NCBI GenBank assembly: GCA_044379485.1
Contig: JBIPOE010000013.1
Location: 1-64,000, forward strand
Direction of reading: 5' to 3'
Length of the DNA stretch: 64,000 nucleotides
Source of the DNA: CAMDMI01 sp044379485
GTDB taxonomy: Bacteria; Bacteroidota; Bacteroidia; Cytophagales; Flexibacteraceae
The position numbers were made by a program, and so were the translations under genes. Shown here in pieces: positions 54,974 through 64,000 of the stretch (position 1 is the first letter of the stretch; each line of letters begins with the position of its first letter). The notes under the pieces were generated by a model. That model was not told where the DNA came from, did not search any database, and was given only the letters and a program-made list of their open reading frames with translations.

Positions 54974-55927
54974 CTATTTTCTGGATATGGATTTCTTTGC
55001 GGCGGCAATTATACTTTTGGCATTTAACCCATATTTTTCCATCAGAGCTTCCGGTGTTCCACTTTCTCCAAAGCTATCATTTACACCAACCATTTCCAAT
55101 GGTTTTGGATAAAACCGACTCAACAATTGCGCAACACTGTCTCCCAAACCACCATTCAACTGATGTTCTTCTGCTGAAACTGCAGCACCTGTTTTTTTAA
55201 CAGATTCCAGAATCATTTCCGCATCCAATGGCTTTATGGTGTGAATATTAATAACTTCTGCAAAAATCCCATCCGCTTCCAATTGCTCAGCTGCCAACAA
55301 AGCCTCCCAAACCAAATGGCCGGTGGCAAAAATAGAAACATCTTTTCCTGGACTTAATAAAAAACCTTTTCCAATTTCAAACTTTTGATTATCAGGAATA
55401 AATATCGGAACTACAGGCCTTCCAAAACGTAAATAAACTGGTCCCTCCCAATCTGCTATGGCCAAGGTTGCGTGTTTGGTCTGGTTAAAATCACAAGGAT
55501 TGATAACCGTCATGTGAGGCAACATTTTCATCATGCCTAAATCTTCCAATATTTGATGGGTTGCCCCATCCTCTCCTAATGTTAAACCAGCATGTGAAGC
55601 ACAAATCTTAACATTTTTACCAGAGTAAGCCACCGATTGGCGAATCTGGTCATATACTCTTCCTGTTGAGAAGTTGGCAAAGGTTCCTGTAAATGGAATT
55701 TTACCCCCAATAGTCATGCCGGCAGCCATACCAATCATATTGGCTTCGGCTATTCCAGTTTGAAAAAAACGCTCAGGATAAGCTTTTGCAAAATCTGTAA
55801 GCTTCAAAGAACCAGTAAGATCTGCACAAAGGGCAACTACATTTGGGTTTGAGGCTCCTAATTCCATCATTCCTACGCCAAAGCCAGAGCGTGTATCTTT
55901 TTTTCCAGTAACCGTATATTGCTGCAT
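54974..55927 (-). CDS. Transketolase, C-terminal subunit
   Basis: The 317-residue product is the pyrimidine-binding plus C-terminal half of a split transketolase: SGFGVGMMELGASNPN, FQTGIAEANMIGMAAGM (the catalytic Glu61), HAGLTLGEDGATHQILEDLG, and the C-domain VINIHTIKPLDAEMI. Split transketolases consist of two separate chains; the N-terminal (ThDP diphosphate-binding) half normally lies next to it. Here it is absent: the neighbours are the UbiA-type gene (5 bases upstream) and a 129-base gap toward the Lrp gene. The partner must be elsewhere in the genome. Confidence 0.9.
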   Translation of the reverse strand: MQQYTVTGKKDTRSGFGVGMMELGASNPNVVALCADLTGSLKLTDFAKAYPERFFQTGIAEANMIGMAAGMTIGGKIPFTGTFANFSTGRVYDQIRQSVAYSGKNVKICASHAGLTLGEDGATHQILEDLGMMKMLPHMTVINPCDFNQTKHATLAIADWEGPVYLRFGRPVVPIFIPDNQKFEIGKGFLLSPGKDVSIFATGHLVWEALLAAEQLEADGIFAEVINIHTIKPLDAEMILESVKKTGAAVSAEEHQLNGGLGDSVAQLLSRFYPKPLEMVGVNDSFGESGTPEALMEKYGLNAKSIIAAAKKSISRK

Positions 55928-55932
55928 AATTT

Positions 55933-56841
55933 CTAATTGGGCTGCAAAAGAAGGAAATTAGACCAAATGTTCAGGCAAATAATCAATAAAAAGCCAAAAG
56001 AAAGTCCGATTGATGAAATCTTATTGAAGCGCATGGTGTGAAAAAAATCAGCATTTTCGGGGTTTAACCATGATTTGTTTGCCCAATTTCCAAAAAACAC
56101 CAATGAAGGAATAGAGCATGAAAGGACCAACATTAGTGAAAATACAGACTGATAATGAAACAAACCCAAGGCCAGAATATTACTGCCAATAAACAAACAA
56201 ACACCAGCCAAAATGAAGGTCCCTCTTATTCCCAATTTAGAAGAAATAGTGTGATCACCGCGTCTGGTATCTTCTTCATGTTGATAGATTTGTGTCATCG
56301 GGTAACTACCAGCTAACAAAATTGTAGCAGCTAGTGGCCATATCCAGGTACTGAATTTCTCAAAATCTGGCAATTCGTTAAGGACTCCAGACCAAACCAT
56401 TAAAACCGTCCATCCTCCCTGAAATAAAGCTACCACCAGCCAGGAGAGAATCGGAAATTTCTTTAATCTGATTTGGGGATTACTATATGCTTTTGACACT
56501 ATCCAATAAATAGCTACGAAATAGCCAAAAACAATTCCATGCATAAAGGAGATTATGATGGCCAAAAGGTCAAAGAATATTACCAATATTTGAAGTTGAA
56601 TATTTGTCTTAGGCGGTTCTTCCAAACCGCCAACAGGTCCCTCATCTTTATCAATTAATGAATTGTAGCCGTTGCTGGCTGGATACAATAGAAAGTGTAA
56701 AACAAAGAAAACAAGAACAGTTGAAGATCCAGACCAATCCTCCTGTGGCAATACTGCCAGACTTAACCAGAAAACAGGCATCAAAAACAATGAAAACGGG
56801 ATCCGCATAAGGGTCCAGGCATCTTTCCAGGGGTTGCTCAT
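55933..56841 (-). CDS. UbiA-superfamily prenyltransferase-like membrane protein
   Basis: The 302-residue polytopic protein has about eight to nine membrane segments. The first polar motif is NGYNSLIDKDEGPVGG (an N-x3-D-x-D pattern close to NDxxD) and the second is YQHEEDTRRGDHTISSKLG. These are the two Asp-rich sites that bind prenyl diphosphate through Mg in UbiA enzymes. It is too divergent to assign as MenA. It starts 5 bases before the transketolase half, so both are probably cotranscribed; the link between them is not obvious. Confidence 0.75.
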   Translation of the reverse strand: MSNPWKDAWTLMRIPFSLFLMPVFWLSLAVLPQEDWSGSSTVLVFFVLHFLLYPASNGYNSLIDKDEGPVGGLEEPPKTNIQLQILVIFFDLLAIIISFMHGIVFGYFVAIYWIVSKAYSNPQIRLKKFPILSWLVVALFQGGWTVLMVWSGVLNELPDFEKFSTWIWPLAATILLAGSYPMTQIYQHEEDTRRGDHTISSKLGIRGTFILAGVCLFIGSNILALGLFHYQSVFSLMLVLSCSIPSLVFFGNWANKSWLNPENADFFHTMRFNKISSIGLSFGFLLIICLNIWSNFLLLQPN

Positions 56842-56845
56842 AGGG

Positions 56846-56874
56846 TATAAAAAAAGCCACTTTAAGGTGGCTTT
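56846..56874 (-). terminator. Intrinsic terminator of the choice-of-anchor L gene
   Basis: AAAGCCAC (56853-56860) pairs with GTGGCTTT (56867-56874) around TTTAAG. On the minus strand it is followed by a run of T. It lies 15 bases downstream of the stop of the minus-strand choice-of-anchor L gene. Confidence 0.75.
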
Positions 56875-56888
56875 CTTTTAGGTTTTAA

Positions 56889-59800
56889 CTACCGTTGAAT
56901 GCTAAGCCAACCTGCAGTTTTATAATTATATCGCTCTACTGAAAACTCAAAGAAGTAGGTTCCATCTTTAACCTCTTCTTTTAATTTGGAAGAATTAAGG
57001 CTGTTGTCATAATTGTCATTCTCATATACCTTTTTTCCCCATCTGTTGAAAAGGACCAGCTTTCCGTTTTTGATCTCACGAAGAATTTTTCCATTTTCAT
57101 CCCTGGCAGTAATAAGGAAGACAGAATTCAGATCATCATTATTGTCTGTTACAAGAGTTGGAATAAAGACAGTTCCCAATGGTTCAACCTTGAAGGTACT
57201 TGCCTTGGTATCACTGCATGTTTTTGATCCTTCATTGTATGATATGGTTACTTCAGATTTGTAGTCGCCACCTCTTGTTATAACTACATTTGGATTTGTA
57301 CCCAACAAGGTTGTATCCCAATTGGTAGTTTCATTTTTCAACTTCCAGATTCTATTGTAGGTCAATGGCGTAAAATTACTTGAGAATTGAACTGGCACAT
57401 TGGTTAAGCCATCATTAAGTATTTTAAATGAATTTTCAGCAGAAATTGAATCTGCAACTGTTAGAACAATGGTATCTTTTACCAAGCCTGTGGCATTATA
57501 ACATGCATTGGTTCCAGTTAATACATAAAAACCTGAGGCCTTTGCCTGAATTTTTGTATCAGCTGTTTTTGGGTCTTTGAATTTCAGATCCGAACTCGTC
57601 CATGAAAAATCTGTCCCATTCGCATTTCCAAGAACAATAGGAGCCATTGTATATTCAGTTCCGTAACATAAAGTATCAAAAGGTAGAAGCTCAAATCTTT
57701 GCTGGTAAATTACGCTAATATTGCTTGAATCAATAGATACACCTCCTGCAAAACATTTGCTTTTGCCTGTAACCACATAAATTGCATTTTTTAAAGGATT
57801 TATGGTAAGCTGAGCGCCAATGGAATCTATAATATTTTGATCTACATTTCTTTTTGTCCTCCATGAATATAAAACATCAGTTAATTCCGTAGGTGGATCT
57901 TGTTTAATTACCAAGGATTCGCCACAAGTAATTGTATCAAAAGGAGTTAAGCTAAGATCGGGAAAATAAATCACCTTTATTTGTATAGAATCCATAGAAA
58001 AACCACCCGCAAGACATGAACTTTCCCCCTTGAGAACATAAGTTGCATCAAGCGTTGGATTAATTGAAATTTCGGAACTTGTTTTCCCTAACAATTGAAC
58101 ATCAGATGGAAGCGGAAATGAACTCCAACTGAATTTGGTATCCACAGTATCTTCCACAGAAATAGGTTTGATTACCAAAGGTGCTCCACATTTTATTGTA
58201 TCAAAATCTTTGAGCTTAAAACTTGGAATTTGCCTGATGGAAACTAAAACCGAATCGATCTTTTTACACCCAAGTGAATTTCTGGCTGTTACAACATAAT
58301 ACTGGCCTAAATTATGATTTTTAATTTTAAGTACTCTATCGGTGTAAATTGCCGGAGGTTCGATTGTATTTTCTGATAAGATTGTTCTCCATAAGTATGT
58401 CCATGTAGGATCTGCAGTAGGCGGATTTGCAATTACCTGAATACTTTTTTCCTTACAAACCTTAAAATCAGGACTTGAGGAACTGAATTGAAGAGTTGGT
58501 GCATTTTCAACACTCACAACAACAGTATCATTTGTGACACATCCACTTAAAGAATCAATTACATAGACAATATAGGTCTTGGTAGTATCATTACTAGCTT
58601 TTGGCCTTGGACAATTATCACAAGACAAGAATTGGGAAACAATAGTATCTCCGTTAGCAGTAAGCTCCCTCCACCTATATCTATCTGTAAGAACCGGAAT
58701 AGAAACTGGCCTTAAGGTAGTGTCTGAAAACTGACATACTTTTTTATCCGGACCTGCATTATAAAGAAATCTCTTGCGGATTAGCATGGTAGAAGAATCA
58801 CCACAAAAATTCGGTAGACCGTTAAAATAAGGTAGAATAGAATTCAAAAATTTAAGTATGACTGATTTTTGCTCAACAGTCTGCCATGTTGGGCCATCTG
58901 TTCCAACAATTGTAAGGGTATCAGCAGACTCTCCAGGTTCCAAAACTACGCTATCAATCAAAGGTACCAGAGTTCCATTTGCTAGTCTTTGGTTGTAATC
59001 CACACCATTTACTGCAGTACCTGCAATAAGATATTTGGCAACAATCCTATCTGCAACATCTCCACCATCTCTTTTAACGATAAAAGTTCCTGGATTGCAA
59101 TTGATAATACTGTAAGGAAATCTTGTTGAATATACCGAAGAAGCTGAAGTAGTTAGTCCTGAGCGCAAAGAACCTTTTTCAATGAAAACACCAGAGTCCC
59201 AGCTTCCATCTTGAACATCCGCAATCGTTAAAGTAAGCGTGTAGGTTTGGCAAGGAACCACCTTTACTGCTGCTGTAAGAACAGTTGTCAAACCATTAAA
59301 TTTCAATCTTTGAAAAATAAATGGATTCACATTATCAAGTTGGGTATTGTCAATATAGGCCGCAGTTCCTTCAGCAGTAATAGTACAATTGCCATTTGGA
59401 TCAGGATCCGTTCCATCATTCACAGTATTAATCGCAACTGGCAAATCAGTCCCAGGGATAATGGCTAAATTTTTTGTAGAAGGGAAATCTGGAGAAAGTG
59501 ACTGATCGCCTACAATCCCTGGGCCGGAAATGAAAAATCCAAAAATGTCGTTGAAATTAGAACAAACAAATGTATTGTATTCTTCAGAGGCAAAAACATA
59601 GTTAAATTTAATAGAATCGGCAGATGGAATAACATCAAATTGTATAGTTGCTACATCCCTTGTTCTTAATACTGTAGTTCCCGGTTGAAAAGAAAGAACT
59701 GAATTTAACATTTGCCTACCTTCGGGACAAGCATTTATTCCTGTGGTTGTATCCAAATTTGCAATTGGGTTACTCATAGTAGGACTATTGTCATTTGTAC

Positions 59801-60110
59801 CCGCTATTTGGGTTGCGTTTCCAGTTACCATCACTAAACCCGCTTTTATCCCACCCATTAAAGCTGCCGGAGCCTTAAAGGTGCCTATGGCTGTTGAAGT
59901 TTGCTTAAGATTTGATTTGATATTTTGAACCTTGATACCTGTTCCAACCAGCTGTTTTACCAACGAATCTATTAAGGGATTTGTAATTGCATTTACAGGC
60001 TTAACAACAAGTTGATCTTGGGCATGCGCAATATTTTCACTAAAAAAGAAAATAATTACAAATCCCAAAAGATACAATCCTTTGATTTTTAGACAGTTGA
60101 TGTATTTCAT
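56889..60110 (-). CDS. Choice-of-anchor L protein with gliding-motility (type B) C-terminus
   Basis: The 1073-residue protein has a signal peptide (LYLLGFVIIFFFSENIAHAQ). The choice-of-anchor L domain covers about residues 40-280 (IDSLVKQLVGTGIKVQNIKS, then FNYVFASEEYNTFVCSNFND and DSWDSGVFIEKGSL-like text). Next come Ig/PKD-like and C-rich repeats to about residue 980. The C-terminal type IX type B domain, the gliding-motility-associated C-terminus, follows with VFIPTLVTDNNDDLNSVF, KLVLFNRWGKKVYEN and GTYFFEFSVE. It is cargo of the type IX secretion system, likely exposed on the cell surface or in the glide track. A decayed paralogue is at 17293-18461. It is divergent from the BatA gene, with about 100 bases between them. 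Confidence 0.9.
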   Translation of the reverse strand: MKYINCLKIKGLYLLGFVIIFFFSENIAHAQDQLVVKPVNAITNPLIDSLVKQLVGTGIKVQNIKSNLKQTSTAIGTFKAPAALMGGIKAGLVMVTGNATQIAGTNDNSPTMSNPIANLDTTTGINACPEGRQMLNSVLSFQPGTTVLRTRDVATIQFDVIPSADSIKFNYVFASEEYNTFVCSNFNDIFGFFISGPGIVGDQSLSPDFPSTKNLAIIPGTDLPVAINTVNDGTDPDPNGNCTITAEGTAAYIDNTQLDNVNPFIFQRLKFNGLTTVLTAAVKVVPCQTYTLTLTIADVQDGSWDSGVFIEKGSLRSGLTTSASSVYSTRFPYSIINCNPGTFIVKRDGGDVADRIVAKYLIAGTAVNGVDYNQRLANGTLVPLIDSVVLEPGESADTLTIVGTDGPTWQTVEQKSVILKFLNSILPYFNGLPNFCGDSSTMLIRKRFLYNAGPDKKVCQFSDTTLRPVSIPVLTDRYRWRELTANGDTIVSQFLSCDNCPRPKASNDTTKTYIVYVIDSLSGCVTNDTVVVSVENAPTLQFSSSSPDFKVCKEKSIQVIANPPTADPTWTYLWRTILSENTIEPPAIYTDRVLKIKNHNLGQYYVVTARNSLGCKKIDSVLVSIRQIPSFKLKDFDTIKCGAPLVIKPISVEDTVDTKFSWSSFPLPSDVQLLGKTSSEISINPTLDATYVLKGESSCLAGGFSMDSIQIKVIYFPDLSLTPFDTITCGESLVIKQDPPTELTDVLYSWRTKRNVDQNIIDSIGAQLTINPLKNAIYVVTGKSKCFAGGVSIDSSNISVIYQQRFELLPFDTLCYGTEYTMAPIVLGNANGTDFSWTSSDLKFKDPKTADTKIQAKASGFYVLTGTNACYNATGLVKDTIVLTVADSISAENSFKILNDGLTNVPVQFSSNFTPLTYNRIWKLKNETTNWDTTLLGTNPNVVITRGGDYKSEVTISYNEGSKTCSDTKASTFKVEPLGTVFIPTLVTDNNDDLNSVFLITARDENGKILREIKNGKLVLFNRWGKKVYENDNYDNSLNSSKLKEEVKDGTYFFEFSVERYNYKTAGWLSIQR

Positions 60111-60210
60111 CTAAATTTTTTTAAATTATTATGCCTCAAAACAACAAAATAATCTTTTGCAAATCTCAATTTTGCGCCAAGATTTTATAAAAATTCGATA
60201 AAAACCATAC

Positions 60211-62262
60211 ATGAACTTTGCTCAACCTGGCTTCTTATGGGCGTTAACAGCTCTTGCAATTCCAGTGTTAATCCATCTTTTCAACTTCCAAAAAACAGAA
60301 AAAATTATTTTTGCTAACACAAGGATTTTAAATGAAGTAATTCAACAAACTCAGAAGTCAAGGCAGTTAAAAAACTGGTTGTTACTCATGGTCAGAATGT
60401 TGGCCTTTACATTTTTAATTTTTGCCTTTGCCCAGCCTCAATTTCAAAGTCAGGAGGCAAAAAATGCAAGTAAATCTCTGACCCAATCGGTAGTTTATGT
60501 TGATAATTCTGTTTCCATGTTTGCAGCAAAAGATGGAAAATCAGCATTTGATATTGCAATTGCGACTGCCAAAACAATTCCTAACCGATTTTCTCAAAAA
60601 GGTTGGTTTCAATTGCTTACCAATTCATTTGAAACCAAACACACCTGGACCTCCCCTTCCGGATTTCAGGATCAATTAACAGATGCCAGTAATCCTTCCC
60701 AAACAAGAAATTTCCAAACCATATTAAATAGAATTGAAAGACAACAGAATAGCCAGAATCTAGGGGAGCAAAAACCTGGTTTTATCATTTCTGATTTCCA
60801 AAAATCAAATATTGGACCTTTAGAAAAACTCAGGTTTGATTCCACAAAAACAACAAATCTGGTCATAGTAAAACATGAGGACCAATCCAATATATGGGTT
60901 GATTCGGTTTGGTTGCCCAGGCCAATATCCTTACGGCTCGAAAGTCAGGAGGTTAAGGTGAAGCTCTTGAGGACTGGACTTCCTTTAAAACGAAAAGTCA
61001 ACATTCAATTGTATGCAGATGGGAATTTGATTTCAGGAAAAATAGTAGATCCAGGTGAGCAAAATGCAATTGAGGTAAGTCTTCCTTTTAGAATAAAAGC
61101 TAGGGAATTAAAGCAATGCACGCTTACAACTGACGATCCTGAAATTACCTTTGATAACAGTTTCTATTTTAAACTTCAGGCACCTCCACCATCCTTTGTT
61201 TATTTAATTTCGGAAATAAAAAATCAATTTCTTTCTACAGCTTTTAGCAACAAAGACTTGTTTCAAAAGCTAGAAAACACCTATAGCACAATAGATTACA
61301 AAAAACTAAAAGAGTCAGACCTGATTATCCTAAACGAACCAAAAGTTTTTGACGATGCATTGCTGGAAGCGTGTATTCAAAAGGTGGAGGAAGGGAAATC
61401 TGTATTGATATTTGCGGGGAAGGAGTCTGGGGAGTTGCAGAAAAAGTTGAGTCTTCAAAGATTTGAGTTGAATTCAAATAACATCATTCAAAAACCACAG
61501 GATTGGTTGGTAAAGCTTCCTGAAAAGAGCAATTTGTTTTTTGCAGCAGCATTTAGGGAAATTTCACAGTCAACGCTTAAACCATTTTCTAATCCATATA
61601 TATTTCTTAAAAGTGGGTCAACATTATTAAGTTATGAGAATGGAAATCCATATTTAAGCCAAGCCAGTTGGGGGAATGGAAACCTATTTTTTGTTTCAGG
61701 TCCTTTAAACGATGGAGAAAGTAGTGTTCAAAAACATCCGCTCATCATTCCTATGTTGTATAATATTGTAAGCAAAAGTCAGATTGGTTCAGAAAATACT
61801 ATGTTTGGCAGAATCTCACAATCAAGTCTTTCTGTTGTTCCGGATTCTATTTTTCAATGGGGCGAAAAAGGCCTGAACCTTGAAAAGGGTGAAATTAAAA
61901 TTAAGACCTCGGCCAGAAAAAAAGGAAGTTCAATTTTGGTTGACTTGCCAATTGAATCATTAAGTCCCGGGTTTTGGAACATTGTCTCAGAAACTCAAAA
62001 ATTGGGTGTTTTGGCATTAAACCAGGACAAACAGGAATCAGAAATTGAATATTATTCGGAGGATGAAATGAAGGCAGCTTTTTCAAAAATGCCTTGGATT
62101 TCAATAAGTTCAATTGAAGAAAACGAATCGGTATCACATGCCAAAATAGGAGAAACTGAATCTATTGCCCTTTGGAAGTATTTTATTTTAGCAGGTTTGC
62201 TGATGTTTGCACTTGAAATGCTGATAGCAAAAAAAGGAAATAGCACCACAAAATCCATATGA
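60211..62262 (+). CDS. BatA-type membrane protein with von Willebrand-like domain
   Basis: The 683-residue product begins with the aerotolerance-regulator N-terminal domain (BatA/TIGR02226): FLWALTALAIPVLIHLFNFQ and RQLKNWLLLMVRMLAFTFLI. A von Willebrand factor A-like fold follows with the MIDAS-like YVDNSVSMFAAKDGKSAFD at about residues 95-115. A long periplasmic part and a final membrane segment (LWKYFILAGLLMFALEML) end it. BatA-type proteins are linked in the literature to oxygen tolerance, but the role of these single genes is open. It overlaps the next gene's start by four bases (ATGA). Confidence 0.82.
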   Translation: MNFAQPGFLWALTALAIPVLIHLFNFQKTEKIIFANTRILNEVIQQTQKSRQLKNWLLLMVRMLAFTFLIFAFAQPQFQSQEAKNASKSLTQSVVYVDNSVSMFAAKDGKSAFDIAIATAKTIPNRFSQKGWFQLLTNSFETKHTWTSPSGFQDQLTDASNPSQTRNFQTILNRIERQQNSQNLGEQKPGFIISDFQKSNIGPLEKLRFDSTKTTNLVIVKHEDQSNIWVDSVWLPRPISLRLESQEVKVKLLRTGLPLKRKVNIQLYADGNLISGKIVDPGEQNAIEVSLPFRIKARELKQCTLTTDDPEITFDNSFYFKLQAPPPSFVYLISEIKNQFLSTAFSNKDLFQKLENTYSTIDYKKLKESDLIILNEPKVFDDALLEACIQKVEEGKSVLIFAGKESGELQKKLSLQRFELNSNNIIQKPQDWLVKLPEKSNLFFAAAFREISQSTLKPFSNPYIFLKSGSTLLSYENGNPYLSQASWGNGNLFFVSGPLNDGESSVQKHPLIIPMLYNIVSKSQIGSENTMFGRISQSSLSVVPDSIFQWGEKGLNLEKGEIKIKTSARKKGSSILVDLPIESLSPGFWNIVSETQKLGVLALNQDKQESEIEYYSEDEMKAAFSKMPWISISSIEENESVSHAKIGETESIALWKYFILAGLLMFALEMLIAKKGNSTTKSI

Positions 62263-63542
62263 ACTTATTCATAAACAATATTTTATGGATAAATCCAGGC
62301 GATCCTGAAAGTGGAAAATACTTATCAATCCGAATAAAAGATGGGTTGGTTTTAGAATTTGACGCGGATTTAAAACCAAAAGAAAAAGAGCATTTTATTG
62401 AAGGCAACGGCTATTGTTGCTCACCAGGCTGGATAGATTTAGTTTGCCGGAATGGGGCACCAGGGAGGCCTCAAAATGAAAGTTTGGAAACATTAGCAAA
62501 TGCTTCAGCATCTGGTGGTTTCACCAAGATCATGCTTCAACCTGATACCAGGCCAGTAATTGATACTATTGAATCTGTTTCATTCTTTAAAAATTTCGAA
62601 ACTATAAATGGGGTTAATTTTTTAGTTTCTGCTGCTGCCACTCAAAATCTGGAAGGAAAAAAAATGGCGGAAATTCTCAGATTAAACAAACAAGGTGCAG
62701 ATTCATTCTCCTTGGTTCAAAGTTTAACTGATTCTGGTTTTTTTGGCAGATTGCTTCAATACATCCAACATAGTGAAAAAGTTCTGATTGACCAGCCTTC
62801 AGATTATTATCTCTCAAAAAATGGTCAAATAAATGAGGGATTGGTTAGCGACAGAAGAGGTCTGTCAGGAGTTCCAGAGGAAGCAGAACTAATTGTGGTT
62901 GACAGAAATATCAAAATGCTAAAGTATGCTGGTGGAAAACTCCATTTAAGCTGTATTTCCACAAGTGAATCTATTACAAAAATTGATGAGGCTAAGAATA
63001 CTGGTTTAAATATTTCCTGCAGTATAGCGGCTAATCAACTGGCTTTCAACGAAGAAGAACTAGACCAATTTGATACACTTCACAAGGTTTGGCCACCCTA
63101 CCGAACCGAAGAAAATAGAAAGAAAATCAAAAAAGCCTTGATGGAAGGTAAAATTGATGCCGTGGTTTCCAATCATTCTCCGTGGCACTATGACTTTAAG
63201 GATATTGAATTCGAAAATGCAGAATTCGGAATTTCATCCCTTGAAACCACTTTTTGTAATCTGGTTCAGTTTGGGGAAATAACTGATCCGAGAGCCGTTG
63301 TTCAATTGTTATATTCTGGCCCTTCAAAAATACTGGATAGAAAAATTAAAATGTTGCTAATTGGTTCTAAAGCTGACTTTACACTATTTTCAGTTAATGC
63401 AAACACAAATTTTGAAAGGGAAACCTGGCAATCAAAATCAAAAAATAGTCCATTTGTAGGAAAGAAACTGAAAGGCAAAATTTTAGGTATCATTACTGAA
63501 AAAGGATTTTTTGGAAATAAACACGAAGGATCAAAAAACTAA
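62259..63542 (+). CDS. Dihydroorotase-like pseudoenzyme
   Basis: The 427-residue protein has the amidohydrolase fold of dihydroorotase: CSPGWIDLVCRNGAPGRPQN, ASGGFTKIMLQPDTRPVIDT, and DAVVSNHSPWHYD align with the family blocks. The catalytic and metal ligands are gone. The HxH pair is Val62 and Arg64; the His of the VST-type site is Cys in LSCISTSES; the TPHHL site reads AANQL; and the catalytic Asp is Asn305. It therefore should not hydrolyse dihydroorotate. It is translationally coupled to the BatA gene and followed by DUF4199, which suggests a structural or regulatory role in that cluster. Confidence 0.85.
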   Translation: MNLFINNILWINPGDPESGKYLSIRIKDGLVLEFDADLKPKEKEHFIEGNGYCCSPGWIDLVCRNGAPGRPQNESLETLANASASGGFTKIMLQPDTRPVIDTIESVSFFKNFETINGVNFLVSAAATQNLEGKKMAEILRLNKQGADSFSLVQSLTDSGFFGRLLQYIQHSEKVLIDQPSDYYLSKNGQINEGLVSDRRGLSGVPEEAELIVVDRNIKMLKYAGGKLHLSCISTSESITKIDEAKNTGLNISCSIAANQLAFNEEELDQFDTLHKVWPPYRTEENRKKIKKALMEGKIDAVVSNHSPWHYDFKDIEFENAEFGISSLETTFCNLVQFGEITDPRAVVQLLYSGPSKILDRKIKMLLIGSKADFTLFSVNANTNFERETWQSKSKNSPFVGKKLKGKILGIITEKGFFGNKHEGSKN

Positions 63543-63544
63543 AA

Positions 63545-64000
63545 ATGATATCCATAAAATATTTCAAAATAGGTTTGATTGGAGCTATTATTAGTGGAAT
63601 TGGAACTTCACTTTTCTTTTATTTCACCTTTTATAATGGCCTGATTCCACCTGTTGTCCGTTTTTTTGATGCATGGATTCCTGCTGTGATTATTTTTTTC
63701 CACTTATTGCTTATAAGATCCTATAGAGAAAAAACCGAACCTTTTCACTTTTGGGAAGCTTTAATTCTTGGCAATTTTATTTGTTGTGTAAGTGGCCTAA
63801 TCTCGGGTCTGTTAATATGGCAAATTTCAGAATTGGACCCAAACTCCTTTCACAATTTCCTGAATTCCAGCATAAAGTATTTAAGAATTACGGAAGAAAA
63901 TGCACCGGAAAACCTAAAAATGAAAAACCTTAATTTAGTGATTGAAGAAATAAAAAATACGGACCCTGGATTTATGGTTTGGGATGAAGTAAAGAAAAAA
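63545..64000 (+). CDS. DUF4199 family membrane protein, cut by the window end
   Basis: The frame from ATG 63545 runs open to the window edge (152 codons visible). Segments IGLIGAIISGIGTSLFFYFT, FDAWIPAVIIFFHLLLIRSY and ILGNFICCVSGLISGLLI are membrane-spanning, matching DUF4199 of Bacteroidota. It begins 2 bases after the pseudo-dihydroorotase stop and is presumably cotranscribed. In related genomes DUF4199 genes often precede glycosyltransferases, which would lie beyond the window. Confidence 0.75.
   Translation, partial: MISIKYFKIGLIGAIISGIGTSLFFYFTFYNGLIPPVVRFFDAWIPAVIIFFHLLLIRSYREKTEPFHFWEALILGNFICCVSGLISGLLIWQISELDPNSFHNFLNSSIKYLRITEENAPENLKMKNLNLVIEEIKNTDPGFMVWDEVKKK

Overview
The window is a 64 kb piece of a chromosome from a member of the Bacteroidota, most likely a Cytophagales- or Sphingobacteriales-like gliding or surface-living bacterium. 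The support is the cargo set of the type IX secretion system (a type A Por-secretion tail on the 3817-residue giant protein, a gliding-motility type B tail on the choice-of-anchor L protein), plus GWxTD, BatA, DUF4199, choice-of-anchor L and V and DUF2147 proteins, a fused two-oxo-acid dehydrogenase E1, and promoter -7 boxes of the TAnnTTTG type. The DNA is A+T-rich by eye, roughly 35-40 % G+C, with two G+C-richer islands (about 13.2-15.0 kb and 28.4-31.7 kb). At least six genes appear to start at TTG rather than ATG. No tRNA, rRNA operon, CRISPR array, prophage or insertion sequence was seen.

Layout. 0-4.7 kb: E1 dehydrogenase and recG, with palindromes upstream. 4.8-10.8 kb: a tightly packed plus-strand run of an OmpA/LysM/IPT lipoprotein, a TonB-like protein, folC, an ECF sigma factor, an anti-sigma-like membrane protein and a Spy-like periplasmic protein. 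10.8-16.8 kb: a minus-strand run of mnmA, a secreted protein, a metallo-beta-lactamase-fold enzyme, rlmB, a GWxTD lipoprotein and DUF2147. 17.3-18.5 kb: a decayed choice-of-anchor L gene. 18.6-23.1 kb: a sugar dehydrogenase-like protein, a thioredoxin-like protein, rlmN and preA. 23.2-24.0 kb: a structured dispersed repeat and the RNase P RNA. 24.3-31.7 kb: choice-of-anchor V, TIGR02757, ppk1, and a short DnaE with a separately encoded OB-fold partner. 31.9-38.2 kb: a toxin-antitoxin pair, a TPR protein, a methionine aminotransferase-like enzyme, yidC and a cupin. 38.7-50.1 kb: one gene for a 3817-residue repetitive surface protein. 50.2-56.8 kb: aspartate kinase, a lone receiver protein, Nudix, menD, Lrp/AsnC, the C-terminal half of transketolase and a UbiA-type protein. 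56.9-64 kb: the intact choice-of-anchor L protein, BatA, a dihydroorotase-like pseudoenzyme and a DUF4199 gene cut by the window edge.

Most genes are household genes scattered as in other Bacteroidota. The less ordinary content is the cell-surface material and its decay. The giant protein is built of about five very long super-repeats. The choice-of-anchor L gene exists as one intact copy and one pseudogene with three separate lesions. A sigma/anti-sigma/Spy-like operon directly follows envelope genes and may sense the envelope. G+C-rich inverted elements are embedded exactly at two gene boundaries and supply a stop codon and an N-terminal extension. I found no clear multi-gene system that is wholly new. 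The best candidates for follow-up are the super-repeat protein, the BatA/pseudo-dihydroorotase/DUF4199 cluster, the split DnaE/OB pair, and the start-codon hairpin of the TIGR02757 gene.
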